From assembly GCA_964035545.1 (NCBI GenBank), contig OZ037767.1, positions 31,915,628-31,979,627 on the forward strand: a stretch of DNA of 64,000 bases, given 5' to 3'. Both the position numbers and the translations under genes were made by a program. Below the pieces are notes generated by a model. The model worked only from the letters and a program-made list of their open reading frames with translations, did not search any database and had not been told where the DNA came from. The DNA is from Bugula neritina (taxonomy: Eukaryota > Bryozoa > Gymnolaemata > Cheilostomatida > Bugulidae). This document shows, in pieces, positions 10,689 through 23,798 of this stretch (within the stretch, counting starts at the first letter, position 1; each line of letters begins with the position of its first letter).

Positions 10689-13600
10689 CTACTTCAATCT
10701 CTTCAAGGCAGCACAGATCTTGCTCAAATCTCCTTTGATCTCACTGACAGCGAGAGCAATGAGTTGTTCATTGTCAAGGACCTCTACACTCTGTGTGTAC
10801 GGGTTGTACCGCAACTCAAACGGCCTATTTATGTGACTAGCAAAATCTCTAAAGCAGAAGAAATGTGTTTGGGGTCATAATACTTTTTATAACATGTATG
10901 GAATGTTATATAAATAGAATGAAAAAGTTAGGCATAATAATTTCGGCTTGGAGTTGGATTTCTGACATTTTTTGAAAAATATATTTTCTTGTTATTCAAT
11001 CCATAATCAAATTTGTGTTAAGTACCAAATTCTTTAGAAAGCAAATCTGAGATCGTCTCCCATGCTACTCAAAGTTGACACAAATTATATAAAAATGAGA
11101 AAAAACCTAACTAAAAATACAATAAATATAGTAGATAGGCAATAGTAGCAAGAGCAATAGTAGTAGTAGTAAGAGGTTTTTGGTAAATTTGAAAGTTTCC
11201 TCTCAAATAAAGTTAAGTAAGTAACAACGGCACACTGTTTGACTGAGACAACATAATAAATTGACTGAGACAACATATTAGTTTGACTGAGTCAAACAAT
11301 GACAAAGGCTAAAACTTTGAAAATGTTGCTCTAAAAAGTAAGACATTAAGTTCGAAAGATTTTAATAATATGCCTCTGTAGTCACAAGCTGAGGAGAGCG
11401 TGAATTGTTGTAAAAATACACCTACTGAGCCACTTATTTTAATTTGACTCGGTCACATCCTGTCAAAACTAAAAGACTTGACTCAGTCTCAGAATAGTGC
11501 AAAAAATCAGTGAGCTAAAATTCAGGGGTGCCCAACCTTTTCAGATTGAGGGCCACTATTTATATCCAGGTGGTGAGGTTTGAGCTGGCGGCCACGGCAT
11601 TAGTAATTCTCAAAGTAATTTATTCAAAATTCTTATTAATCATTACACAATTAAGCCCAATAGTCACTACTGGATGCTGTATGTAGCGTTTTGCAGCATG
11701 TGTATATAAATAAGGTGGTTTTTCACTCTAATTCATATGGGTGTGAAAAATAATTTTCTATGTTATGCCTTTGAGGGCTACCAAAATGTAGGCGGTGAGG
11801 GGGGCACATCTGACCCTGGGGCTGCCTGTTGGACAGCCCTGGGGTAAACAGATAGATTGCTGTGGTGGGTTCAAGTCTTCTCACCTCATGTGAGGAATAG
11901 AAAAGTTTAATATGACTTTAGAAAGCAGAATAAACTGGATTACTGTGGCTAAATGTTTTACGCAGGGAGGGGGGAGGTATGATACTTCAATTTGCCATGT
12001 CCAGTTAGAAGCTTGACATTTCTACTCATCAACCATTCCTTTGTGTAACCAGTTAGTTAGAAAAGGAAAGGGGGAGAAGAAAGGGGGAGAAGAGAGAGAG
12101 GGAGAGAGTGGGAGAGAGAAAGAGAGAGGGAGGGAGAGGGAGAGGGAGAGGGAGAGGGAGAGGGAGAGGGAGAGGGAGAGGGAGAGGGAGAGGGAGAGGG
12201 AGAGGGAGAGGGAGAGGGAGAGGGAGAGGGAGAGGGAGAGGGAGAGGGAGAGAGAGAGCGCTAGGGAGGGAGGGAGGGAGGGAGGGAGGGAGGGAGGGAG
12301 GGAGGGAGGGAGGGAGGGAGGGAGGGAGGGAGGGAGGGAGGGATAGAGAGGGGAGGATGGGGAAGGGTTAACAGAAGATATAGCAATCACATGGTATATA
12401 CAAGTATATATGATGCTATAGCTACATATTACAGGTGTATATTATATTATAGCTACATATTACAGGTGTATATTATATATTATAGCTACATATTACAGGT
12501 GTATATTATATATACCTCATTTGATTCTTAGCATTCTCAAAGCTACAGGTGTAATAGTAGGACTTCTGATACTCCGTTATCATACACTCCTGTTTACAGG
12601 TGAGCACCGGGTCAAACTTGAGCACCTCAGCTTTGGGGGTCAGTGCATACTACCAACATTAATCATTCACCACCTCAGCTTTACCTGCTATTCTTATTGT
12701 TATGTCCATTAAGTATTTATTCAATTTTATGTCAAAATTAAAACTCAATTTTGCAGAAGCTTTTTGTAGTTAAAACAAGTTTTGTTAATTTTAACTAGCA
12801 TTACAATACAATATAATACAAGATATGTAGGAATTATCTTCCCTAACACACAAAGCATAATTATAATAATAAGATATATAAAAACTAAACACTACCTGAA
12901 GCTCCCCAATCGAAGATAGTAGGCCCGCTCCATACACCTTCATTTTACCATTTTCCTCACACAGTCCAAACTCCACAGTGAAGAAATAGCACTGTAATAT
13001 ATAATATATGTGAAGCTATTATAATACTGTAATATAATATATTATACTATAATATATTATCCGATACAATATGACATATATTAGATTTTATCAAATCACA
13101 ATATAATTATTATAATTGCTGATAATACAATATCTGTTTGATGTTTGATGCACCCCATTAGGAGAGACGAGTGAGAGACAGGTAAGGGACAGGTGAGAGA
13201 CAGGTGAGCTAGGTAAGAGACAGTTGAGAGACAGGTGAGAGACTGGTATTACTAACTGTAGCCAGTTTCTCCACTTCATCTTCAGATGCCCCGAGAGAGG
13301 CCAACCCGATCTCCTGTGAGAATTGTGCAAAAGTTGGCTCAGCTAGTAACGGCATGTGACCTAGCAGCTCGTGACAGCAGTCCCTACAAGCAGTACGTGA
13401 CACTATGTGACACCATGTAACAGCAGGTGTATAGAGGGGTGATACAGAGTATAGTAACATGTGACTTACGGCTCAGGTGTGTACAGAGGGGTACTGTGAT
13501 GGCGAATGTATTGTGTACAGTGAAACACCCTGAAAGCCAGACCAGCCAGAAAATCCCGGGCAGATAAATATCCGGCCACTGGTCGCAAAGTGAAACCAGT

Positions 13601-16600
13601 TCTTTCTACAACAAGGCAGCATGTATATGACTGAATATTATTTCAGTACACAGAAGTAACAGGTAAGCACGCAGGTAATATTTTCATAACTCTATACTTT
13701 ACCTACCAACCATATTTATATATAAGTAATCATATAATCTGAAATAGAATCTAATATATTAATATGTCAATGTGTTTTAAACATACAACACATGCAGTTC
13801 ACACTGCAAATATGGTATCACTCCTTGCCAAACACTCACATAACTTGAATTTAATTGTCTTTTTAAATTTGTTTTAATAATACATCTCTTTGCAGCAATC
13901 AGCCTTTTCAACTGCATAAATAATGTAAAGTTCAACTGGTTTCGGAGTTACTCACCTTTTAGAAAGAGAGACACGTCCTCCAACTGCGGAATATTATCTT
14001 TTCTAAAACAAAGAGCAAACCTCTCTGTCAAACTGTTGACTTTCAAAGTTGTCTTCTCATGTTAATTTAAGCAGGGGAAGTTTTAACATAACATTATTAT
14101 GAAATCTCTATGCCATATACTATTATCAAAGTATATTATTATATTATTGAGGGCGGATGACCAGAGCCATCATTCTTTTTGTGTGCGAAGTAAACATTAT
14201 ATAATATTATGGTCTCCCACTAACTTCATGTGGGGGCAGAAAGTATGATGCAATAAGTAATTATATATCTATGTTATTATATCATGAGGCCCACATAGTA
14301 TTATATTCTAGTAATATATCAGCAGTGTATAATATTCTAGTAATATATCAGCAGTGTATTATATTCTAGTAGTATATCAGCATTGTATTATATTCTAGTA
14401 GTATATCAGCATTGTATTATATTCTAGTAATATATTAGCATTGTATTATATTAAAGTAATATAGCAAATTAGTCTCAAATTGTAATTTAAACTCAGGTTG
14501 GTTAGAAGAAAGACAACTCTAAGGGGAATTTAAAATTGTTATATAAAGTTTATATAAATGTTACTTTAAGTACTGTACAAATATTGGCAGTAGATTGACA
14601 CATCTTATCATTAAGGAGTGTTTAATACAAATACATACTGAGATAAGTATTATCATGTGATATATTGTAGAGGTATATCACATGACTATTTGTGTTATAC
14701 TCGGAGTTGGTTATGTAACAGGTCACGTGTATGTACATTACAGCATATCCTGTAGGTACAATAGTGTGTATGTACATTACAGCATATCCTGTAGGTACAA
14801 TAGTGTGTATGTACATTACAGCATATCCTGTAGGTACAATAGTGTGTATGTACATTACATCATATCCTGTAGGTACAATAGTGTGTATGTACATTACATC
14901 ATATCCTGTAGGTACAATAGTGTGTATGTACATTACAGCATATCCTGTAGGTACAATAGTGTGTATGTACATTACAGCATATCCTGTAGGTACAATAGTG
15001 TGTATGTACATTACAATGCATGCTGTAGGAACACGTAACTTAAACCTGTACCCACAACTATTTACTATCTTCACCTGTACCCCCAACTATTTACTACCCT
15101 CACCTGTACCCACAACTATTTACTACCCTCACCTGTACCCACAACTATTTACTACCCTCACCTGTACCCCCAACTATTTACTACCCTCACCTGTACCCCC
15201 AACTATTTACTACTCTCACTTGTACCCACAACTATTTACTACCCTCACCTGTACCCACAACTATTTACTACCCTCACCTGTACCCACAACTATTTACTAT
15301 CTTCACCTGCACCCCCAACTATTTACTACTCTCACCTGTACCCACAACTATTTACTACCCTCACCTGTACCCCCAACTATTTACTACTCTCACTTGTACC
15401 CACAACTATTTACTACCCTCACCTGTACCCACAACTATTTACTACCCTCACCTGTACCCACAACTATTTACTATCTTCACCTGCACCCCCAACTATTTAC
15501 TACTCTCACCTGTACCCACAACTATTTACTACCCTCACCTGTACCCACAACTATTTACTACCCTCACCTGTACCCACAACTATTTACTATCTTCACCTGC
15601 ACCCCCAACTATTTACTACTCTCACCTGTACCCACAACTATTTACTACCCTCACCTGTACCCACAACGTTTTTCAAGAAGAGGTAGATTTTGCAGAAACT
15701 CTTTGCATGCCACTTTAGGGTACAGCCTGGAAAGCTCCCCGAATATTACTCCCCTAACAAAGAAAGGAATTTATTGGAACTGAAAATATAGAAGTACTGC
15801 TAGTGCCTTATGTGAAGTACATGACTAACACAGTTGCAGCTAACCTAGGCTACTCATTATTTGGCTGGGGAAATGAATATTAAATAACAAAGAGAAGAAA
15901 TTTAACATTTTTGAGATCAATTGGCCTACATTGAGTAATATTTAAACCTTTTATGAATTTAAGTTTCATAAATTTGTTTATATTATATACATCTGGTATA
16001 AAGTTGACGCACTGTATAGCAGAAATTTATGAGTTTATAGACAAGCTAGTATATCTGTTAGATTACCAGGTAGCTACTTCTTCTTCTGTGTATTTTATTC
16101 TTGGAATAGGCTGTCCACTAAAACAGTCCAAAATATCACATTGGCAACTGAGTGACTCTAAAGTTACAGACAAGTAAGGTATGTCCAGTATTTCCAAACA
16201 CTGTGGTGAGTGAGACGAAAGATAAACAACTAACTGTTTATAGTTGAACGCCAACTCAGCGAAATACCGCCGTCTCAGTTTGTATGACTCATCCTGAAAA
16301 CCTGGGTGATCAGTTTGCAGTTCCTGTCCCACCATGAGAACTCGGTTGGATGATCGGTCAAGGTCACTGATCTTTCGAGGAAACCACGGAACTCGATACT
16401 CGCAATCTTCTGTAAAGAGAGTAATACATGAAGCAGCTTTACAGCACACAGCGTCACACTACACAGTGTCACAGCACGCAGTGTCACACTACACAGCGTC
16501 ACACTACACAGTGTTACATGACACAGTGTCACACTACACAGTGTCACAGCTTGCAGTGTCACAGCACACAGTGTCACACTACACAACAGTGTCACATGAC

Positions 16601-18425
16601 CAACAGTACACTTTATACACATACAATATACTTCATGCACACATACACATGTATACATATACTACTATTTTATACACACATATAATATACTTCATATCCA
16701 CATATACATACATATACTACTATTTTATACACATATATAATATTATACTTCATATACATATATAATATACTTCATACGCATATATAATATATTTCCAGCT
16801 AGCTCAATGCGCTTCCTTATAAATCCCATGGGCCATGATACAACTTAACAGGAAATCTTTACTTCAACTTTGATGGCTTAGCTATCATGTGCAGATGTGT
16901 TAGTTTAGTCTTATATGCTATTTATAGTGTAAACCTACGCTTTGCTTCATTAATAGTTTTAACAGTTTAAATTTGCAATTCATTTGATTTTTTTCTAAGA
17001 AATCTTTGTATTTGCAGAAGAGTCTATAATCCTAATTAAACATCAAGTCAAGTGGGTGGTTTACATATATCTCACTTCATTATGAGATCAACACGTACAG
17101 CTTTAGTATAAATATAGAAGAGAGTGTTAGACTGAGATCTTACCATTTATAGTAGCAATAGGCAAGCGGGGGCTATGAGGCTCCTCATCACCTAGCTGAA
17201 AGTTCTCAACTTGATTTTTGAGAGCTGAGACTAGGGTTTCTAGATTTGAGTTTTCCACTTCAATTTCAGAGAAGAACTCGCACATGTGACGACTTCCGTT
17301 AAAGGATCGTCTAGACTCGATGTGGATGACGTTGACGTTATTATCCTGTGCAGACAAATCAGCGTTATATCATATGATAACTTATACAGCTATACTGTAT
17401 ATATCAACATGTGGTAACATAGTCATATATACAGTACAACGTGATGATGCCACACTAGGAACATATGATAATATCTTAGCAATGTTGTTTCACCATGAAA
17501 ATATGACTTTAGCTGAGAACTTAATACCTGGAAAAGTTTGAGGGCTTTAGCGAGGCCCCCAATCTCATCTTTTAGTGTGAATATAATGCATCGTGTGTTT
17601 CCAAAGTGCAGATCTTCTTCACTCATCAACTTTGGCAGCCTTTTTATTCGACTCTAAGATATATGAAATATTATATAAATACTTGCTATAACATATGCTA
17701 TACATGCATATACATCACAACTATATTATATACATTATATATATTATATACACTATATACTAGATATATATGCAACACATAATATACACATGCATTTTAC
17801 ATAAAAGTGCCCCAATTGTTATCCAAATGTTTTGATGACTTAACTTCACCAAATTTTTATGTAAACCGTATGTTTCAAGATCAATAAAATTAATAAATGA
17901 TTTTATATTTAAAATACATGTAGTATAATATAGCATATATAATGTAGTATAAGGGTGTTGTATGCATAAATATTCTAAAATATTGAGCACAAAATGAAAA
18001 TAAAAATAATTTAATATAAATATCATAATTAATAATTATATTATCTAGTAAATCTTTTAATTGATATTTATATTATATAATAAATATCCTGATTATTATT
18101 GATGTTATATATAGTAAATACCCTGAAGAATAATTTTATTCTATAATAAATATTCTAATTATAAATATTTGTGTTATATAATAAATATCTTGGAAAGCAT
18201 GAATAGAAAAATGCTCTCAACTTGCTCTAAATAGACTTTGCTCTAACTCAAAAAGAGTTTTAATTAAGGGCACATAATACACCCCACCTCTAAATTGGCG
18301 AGAGCACAATCTCCGGCATTGATGCTACTCTCGCTTCGAAATGGCCTTGAGCCTCTCGACCTTTGATAGCATTTCACTTTCTCAGAAGCTCTTCCCAGCA
18401 TTTCCTCTAAACAGCCTTTTTCCAT
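10689..18425 (-). CDS. tph: Tryptophan 5-hydroxylase (serotonin synthesis)
   Basis: Twelve minus-strand exons: 18425-18288, 17653-17528, 17345-17144, 16409-16235, 16117-16067, 15753-15655, 14002-13956, 13605-13470, 13383-13257, 12991-12896, 12649-12516 and 10848-10689. Together they give 496 residues, the usual size for the family. The enzyme hydroxylates tryptophan using O2 and tetrahydrobiopterin, the limiting step to serotonin. An ACT-type regulatory domain (about 65-135; [18 protein letters not shown], then VIHIESR) precedes the catalytic domain, which opens with [12 protein letters not shown]. The iron ligands are present: His329 and His334 (HELLGH) and Glu374 (FFTVEFGL), with the family spacing of 5 and 40. 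TPH rather than PAH/TH is indicated by [39 protein letters not shown] and the tail [13 protein letters not shown]. The C-terminal helix (about 480-496) fits the tetramer coiled coil. Introns carry many tandem arrays and a probable hAT remnant. Confidence 0.93.
11523..11841. mobile_element. Probable hAT-type MITE remnant in the last tph intron
   Basis: The left end caggggtgcccaacc and the right end gttggacagccctg are imperfect inverted repeats (about 11 of 14 bases) of the kind found at hAT termini. There is about 290 bp of non-coding DNA between them. I see no matching 8-bp target duplication, so it is old or my ends are off by a few bases. Confidence 0.45.
12062..12352. repeat. 290-bp polypurine tract, (GGGAGA)n then (GGGA)n
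   Basis: The tract is almost pure G/A on the plus strand: a mixed GA block, about 22 GGGAGA units, then about 20 GGGA units. It lies in the last tph intron, so the transcript is pyrimidine-rich (CTCTCC/CCCT). Confidence 0.95.
12405..12515. repeat. ~33-bp repeat next to the tph exon 11 donor
   Basis: Three copies of ctacatattacaggtgtata with tata spacers abut the minus-strand donor at 12515. Confidence 0.75.
14720..15016. repeat. 39-bp tandem repeat in the tph exon 6-7 intron
   Basis: Seven to eight copies of a 39-bp unit (tacattacagcatatcctg, then taggtacaatagtgtgtatg), nearly identical apart from one g/t variant. Confidence 0.92.
15040..15667 (-). repeat. 29-bp tandem array containing the tph exon 6 donor
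   Basis: About 21 copies with a 29-bp period. On the transcribed strand each unit reads GTTGTGGGTACAG then GTGAGGGTAGTAAATA. The first 13 bases are the end of exon 6 and the rest is the donor plus intron start, so the true donor at 15654 is followed by some 20 copies of itself. Confidence 0.93.
16435..16600. repeat. ~10-20-bp cacagtgtcacactacacag repeat in a tph intron
   Basis: About 15 degenerate copies just upstream (in the tph sense) of exon 4. Spurious reading frames cross it. Confidence 0.8.
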
Positions 18426-20042
18426 GTCTTGTAGGGAAATGAAAGTGAAGTCAATTAAGTAGAGTGGAGAGGCAGTAGAGAAGAGCAATTACTTCGTAGA
18501 TTAATCAAACACTCTCCAATATTTACTTATTTGACTTGTCAACTGATGATAAAGGTGTGTGGATATACACATCACGCCTCAAACTCTACGTTACTTCTAG
18601 TTTCATAATCAATACTCATTTATTTATACATTATCTTAGTTGCTATTTCTGTCAGTATACTTTTAACTAATTTTATAATTATCTTTGCTCTTCTGCTGAG
18701 ATTTCCTCTGACAATTATGGATGTAGTCCAAGTAACTATAACCTGATTCAAGTAAGCATGGTCGTATTAGAGTATGCAGGGCACAGTGTCTCAAGTTATA
18801 TATTGTGAGGTGAAACACATCTAAGTACATTGCAACCTCTCAGATTACCTTTCAGTGTCATTGTTAGCACTTAAGATATAAATACCTATGTGAATGTAAA
18901 ATGTGAAATATAAGTAAGTATGTGAATGTAAAATGTGAAATATAAGTAATTTATATGGTCTAGGATTATTGGATTACTGTAAATTAATAGCTTGGAGTTA
19001 TGACAGCACAGTTTTCAGTAGACAAGAAAAGCTTTGTAATAATCAATTGAACTGAATGCACAGAAAAAATAAACTTTGATTTGAGGAGGGTTGAAAAAAA
19101 CTTCTTTTGCTGAATTTCTAATCTAAAACACAAGCTGTTCTCAATTTCTCCATCAAACTGCACCTACCTTTAGATGTAAGATTTTACCCGTTATAGATGC
19201 AAAATATCTCAAAGCTTAGCAGCCAGGCACTGAGTTTTGACTTGAACAGCAGATCTGATGCTAGACACAGGCTAGCTGAACTCTCACTGTGATAGAGATG
19301 ACGTTGTTAAAACAATGACACTTGTTGCCGTCTCTCAAGCTTTGAGGGGAAATAAAATTGATTATTTGTAAAAGTATGAAAAGATAAGGATAAAAATAAA
19401 CTTAGGCAATACATAGTAGTGAAATTGGGCAGGAGTTTAGGGTTATATAACACTAGCAGCTATTGGCTCACAGACTACAGGGTTACGTAGGTGGTTGTTA
19501 CAGCACGCTGCTAACTTGAGCTGGGATCAGCTGAGATAAGGAAGTTGTGCTACAGATTAAGGTAAACTGTCTGAAGCTGCTTTAAATACAATAAACAATG
19601 AGTGTATGGCTAAGCAGCCCTTCTGTAGACTCACATATTCATACCCAGTTAGTAGTAGCTCAGATAATTGAAGGGACAGAGATAAGGTTCTCTGGGCATT
19701 TAATCATGACAAGACAGTTTATATTTATCATGATAACTCTTTTTCAAGTGATAAATAACAAACGAGGGATAATACATACATAATGTGTATAGAAAGTAAG
19801 GTAGAGGCTTTACATGTGACCAAGCTAGGCATCATGTGATAAACTGTCCTAAAACGTTGCCATGGGTGCATTGAAAATAGACATATCTCCCACAATTGTT
19901 CTGAAAGCATAATAATTGACAGTAGAAATAGATGTAAAGAGAAAACAGTGTAAAAGTTAGAAACTGTCCAAAAGAAGCTAGGTTAGGGGTTTGGGGTTTG
20001 ACTTGACAAAAATATTTAAGAGATTGATAACAATGATGCTAA

Positions 20043-20048
<6 letters not shown>
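18426..20048. other. Upstream region of tph, no gene seen
   Basis: An AT-rich stretch between the tph start and the TA microsatellite. It should contain the tph promoter and possibly a non-coding first exon, since an acceptor-like CTACAAG stands just before the ATG. No domain-bearing frame was found. Confidence 0.45.
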
Positions 20049-20360
<312 letters not shown>

Positions 20361-21015
20361 CACAAATATAATATTAGCTACAATTCTGTTCATTATATTG
20401 GAGAACTTAGAATTTCCTCAAACTAATAATATTGCTCAATGGCACAACAATGTCAGTATTGCATTTGGTGGAATGTGTGTTTTATGGTTTCATAATAGCA
20501 AGGCACAGGTGTCTCCGGGTGAATCAACCGGTTATGTCAATATCAATTCTTATCTAATTTGTATTTTGCCAAATTATTCTTGAAACTATGGCTGACTTAT
20601 AGTTCAAAAAAAAGAGAAAATGGCTTGTAATGAAGCACTTGTGTGGAGTAATGCAAGAGTAGCAGTTCCGTTATATTTTTCTAACCTACACTCTAAGTTC
20701 TAATACATGCAAGGAAAACAGGAATTTAATTATTGATATGTTTTTTGTAAAGGTTGTATTTTTTTTTCTTGAAATGATAGCAGAATATGAAGAGTATTAT
20801 TGCTTTTCCAAGCAGTTTATTTAACCTTTTTTGTATGAAATCATTATTTACAGATAACATGTCATGACTAGGAACTATGATTATGAATAAACAACAGCTA
20901 TAATAATTATTTAATATAACAACTGAATCATTCAGCTGCATGCAAAAAGTTCTCTCGCCTCAAGGATATTGCTGCCTTTCTCAAGGATATTGCTGCCAGA
21001 GCTTCTGTTGCTGAT
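20361..21015. other. 3' flank of the small membrane-protein gene
   Basis: A tttatt at 20816-20821 gives a minus-strand AATAAA about 195 bases past the stop at 21016. Otherwise I see no gene or array. Confidence 0.4.
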
Positions 21016-23357
21016 TCATGGAACCATAATCTGATAGAGTTTCACTGTAAATATTACAATATGTTATGTTAGATAACCACCTCACTCACTATATAACCAT
21101 CTCACTCACTATATAACCACCTCACTCACTGTATAACCACCTCACTCACTGTATAACCACCTCACTCACTGTATATCTACCTCACTCACTACATAACCAC
21201 CTCACTTACTGTATAACCACCTCACTCACTGTATAACCATCTCACTCACTGTATAACCACCTCACTCACTACATAACCACCTCACTTATTGTATAACCAC
21301 CTCACTCACTATATAACCACCTCACTCACTATATAACCACCTCACTCACTATATAACCACCTCACTCACTATATAACCACCTCACTCACTATATAACCAC
21401 CTCACTCACTGTATAACCACCTCACTCACTATATAACCACCTCACTCACTATATAACCACCCCACTCACTGTATAACCACCTCACTCACTATATAACCAC
21501 CTCACTCACTATATAACCACCTCACTCACTGTATAACCACCTCACTCACTATATAACCACCTCACTCACTGTATAACCACCTCACTCACTATATAACCAC
21601 CTCACTCACTATATAACCACCTCACTCACTATATAACCACCTCACTCACTGTATAATGACGTAAGAACTACCCATGAAAAAGACTCACCTCGCTGACTGA
21701 GTTTAGCTGCTGCCTCAGCCTCCTTAATTTTTGCTTCTCTCAGCTCTGCTGCCTCACTCAAAGCATTCTGATTGGTTGCTAACCTGCAATTGGTTAATAA
21801 GGTAATTAATATCAGCAGTGGTTATGCTCCTTTTATTTTCAACACACACAGATTTTACAGCGTAGTATAATGCATGGCAGTTGCTAAAAGCTGCATGAAA
21901 AAATGTTAAAAATAAAATATACTTTCAAAATTAGTCAAAAAATAAGTTTCACATAAAAATAGCATATCAGGTTTGAATAAGATTGAAAGCAATTCACTGT
22001 GAGATTGTAGAGATGCTGTTGATGTATCTGATTATAAATAGAGTTGTTCTCTCCTGGGCAAAGTTTAACTATAAGCCAGCAACTGGGAGCAAGCCAAGGG
22101 CTAGCTGTGCTTTCTTCAGCATATTTATATCATAATCATTACAAATAGCAAAAGTGTTGAATTAAATCTACATTTTGATTGAGTTATAATGGAAGGAGAA
22201 GTTTTACCTTTTCTGCCTCTTCTGAAAGCAGACACAGAGCACAATGATGAGCAGAGTGGCTGTAAGCCCTACACCAAATCCCAGACCCGTCGCTATTTTA
22301 GTGCTTAGAGTTGAGCTGGTGGTTGTAACAGCAGCAGTTGAGTTGGCAGCAAGTTCAACATCTTCTGAGTTGGTGAAGTTGGCAGCAAGTTCAACATCTT
22401 CTGAGTTGGTGACGTTGGCAGCAAGTTCAACATCTTCTGAGTTGGTGGTGTTGGGTGTGGAGAGATTAGCTAGGCTGTGGACAGATGTGCAGGTTGGCAT
22501 GGCAACAGCGAAGGTTTGGAGGACTGAAAGATAAACAAAGTATTGGGAGTGAGTGACATCTAGTGTTGTATTCTATGCTAACATGTGCTAATAACCAGCA
22601 ATTAGGGAGGCAATAACAAAGAAAGGTCTAACAACTTTACATAAGTTAAGTTTATAGATTCAGCTTAGTCCTTTTATCAAGTAGAAATTCATAGTGGGTT
22701 TGTAAAAATAATTCAATTTCAAACAAATTAATTATAAAAGAATCAACAAGTCATTAAAATTTTATAAATCTAAATAGCTCTACTGAACAAAAAAATAATT
22801 TTGAGACTTAGTTGGGGTGTAAAATGATTTCTCTGTATTTTCAAAGTACTAAATTCAAATTAAAAAACCTGCTCTCTTTAATATCATTTTACAGATAACA
22901 AATGAAACTAATGTACAATTATATGAATATTACCATAATACAAATATTATTATAATATAAATATTATTATAATATAAATATTATTATAATATTCATATTA
23001 CTATATTATAAATCACATATATGTTTCAATAAGAAATTTTATTAGAAACCACATATAATAAGCACTCTTTGCATAATAACCAACTTACTATACTGTAATA
23101 CTAATAGTACTTACATATATTGTATATATATCACAATATTATTTTATATTACTACACTATACAGAAATACTATTATACTGCTATACAAATAATGCAGCAC
23201 TGCCAACTATACTGCAGTAAAAGTTTATTTTTTTAGTTTTGGAAAAATGTTGCTTCATTTTTAGCAACTTTTTAGCCAAAACTGCTCTCACTAATCTATA
23301 GAATGTTGTGAGATACTTAGGCTATACACATTACTTAAACTCACCGAGCCTAACCAT
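21016..23357 (-). CDS. Small single-pass membrane glycoprotein with 12-residue ectodomain repeats
   Basis: Four minus-strand exons, 23357-23345, 22523-22208, 21783-21689 and 21044-21016, give 150 residues with all phases closing. The first 13-base exon plus the start of exon 2 make a short hydrophobic leader (MVRLVLQTFAVAM). The ectodomain (about 16-80) is S/T/N-rich and holds three 12-residue copies of NSEDVELAAN followed by V/F/S-T, so each copy ends in an N-glycosylation sequon. A glycine-rich hydrophobic segment (about 83-103, GLGFGVGLTATLLIIVLCVC) spans the membrane. It is followed by basic FQKRQKR and a cytoplasmic tail with an A/E/K heptad-like helix (SEAAELREAKIKEAEAAAKL). I do not recognise a family. 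The architecture fits a small cell-surface stalk or receptor-like protein, but no function can be assigned. The last, 29-base exon is the least certain part. Confidence 0.6.
21063..21655. repeat. 20-bp tandem array in the last intron of the small membrane-protein gene
   Basis: About 29 copies of ataaccacctcactcactgt. On the transcribed strand each unit reads GTGAGTGAGGTGG and so contains GTGAGT, the same hexamer as the real donor at 21688-21683. Confidence 0.95.
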
Positions 23358-23798
23358 GGCATTTACAAGTATGAGCCTGCTCTTCATAGTGGAAGAGGGT
23401 ATGAAGATATGGGCAGACAGAGATCTGGTGTCACACAATACATAATACAAACTGACAGGAGCACCTGCCCATCTAGTTTATGAACCACCTGCTCACCAAT
23501 GCCATCTCGCTGACATGCTTGGACTGCCTGTGGTTGGCTGACTGTTATTTTCAGAGTTATGATGACATTCCATTCTATTTGTTTGTATGCTGACCTCAGG
23601 TGATGACTATTTAATAGTCCTGGAATGACAGATAAATACCAATAGACAGATGGAAACTGGACAAAGGCAAGACATTCTCTGTGTTGTGATAAGACTGGGC
23701 TATGACCAGCAGGAGACATGAAAGTGTTTTGTTGTAATACAATTAATTGTTGTGATGATTCTATTGGTTTATGATGAGCTTGATGACCTGTGAGCAGA
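23358..23798. other. Upstream flank of the small membrane-protein gene
   Basis: Should hold its promoter. A 111-codon minus-strand frame at 23384-23719 has no recognisable features and is not called. Confidence 0.4.

Noticed and set aside
12022-12390. Arg/Glu- or Ser/Leu/Pro-rich frames
   Set aside because: Translation of the polypurine tract only.
14731-15783. 350-codon plus-strand frame
   Set aside because: It crosses two minisatellites and lies antisense to tph exon 6, whose protein is well conserved.
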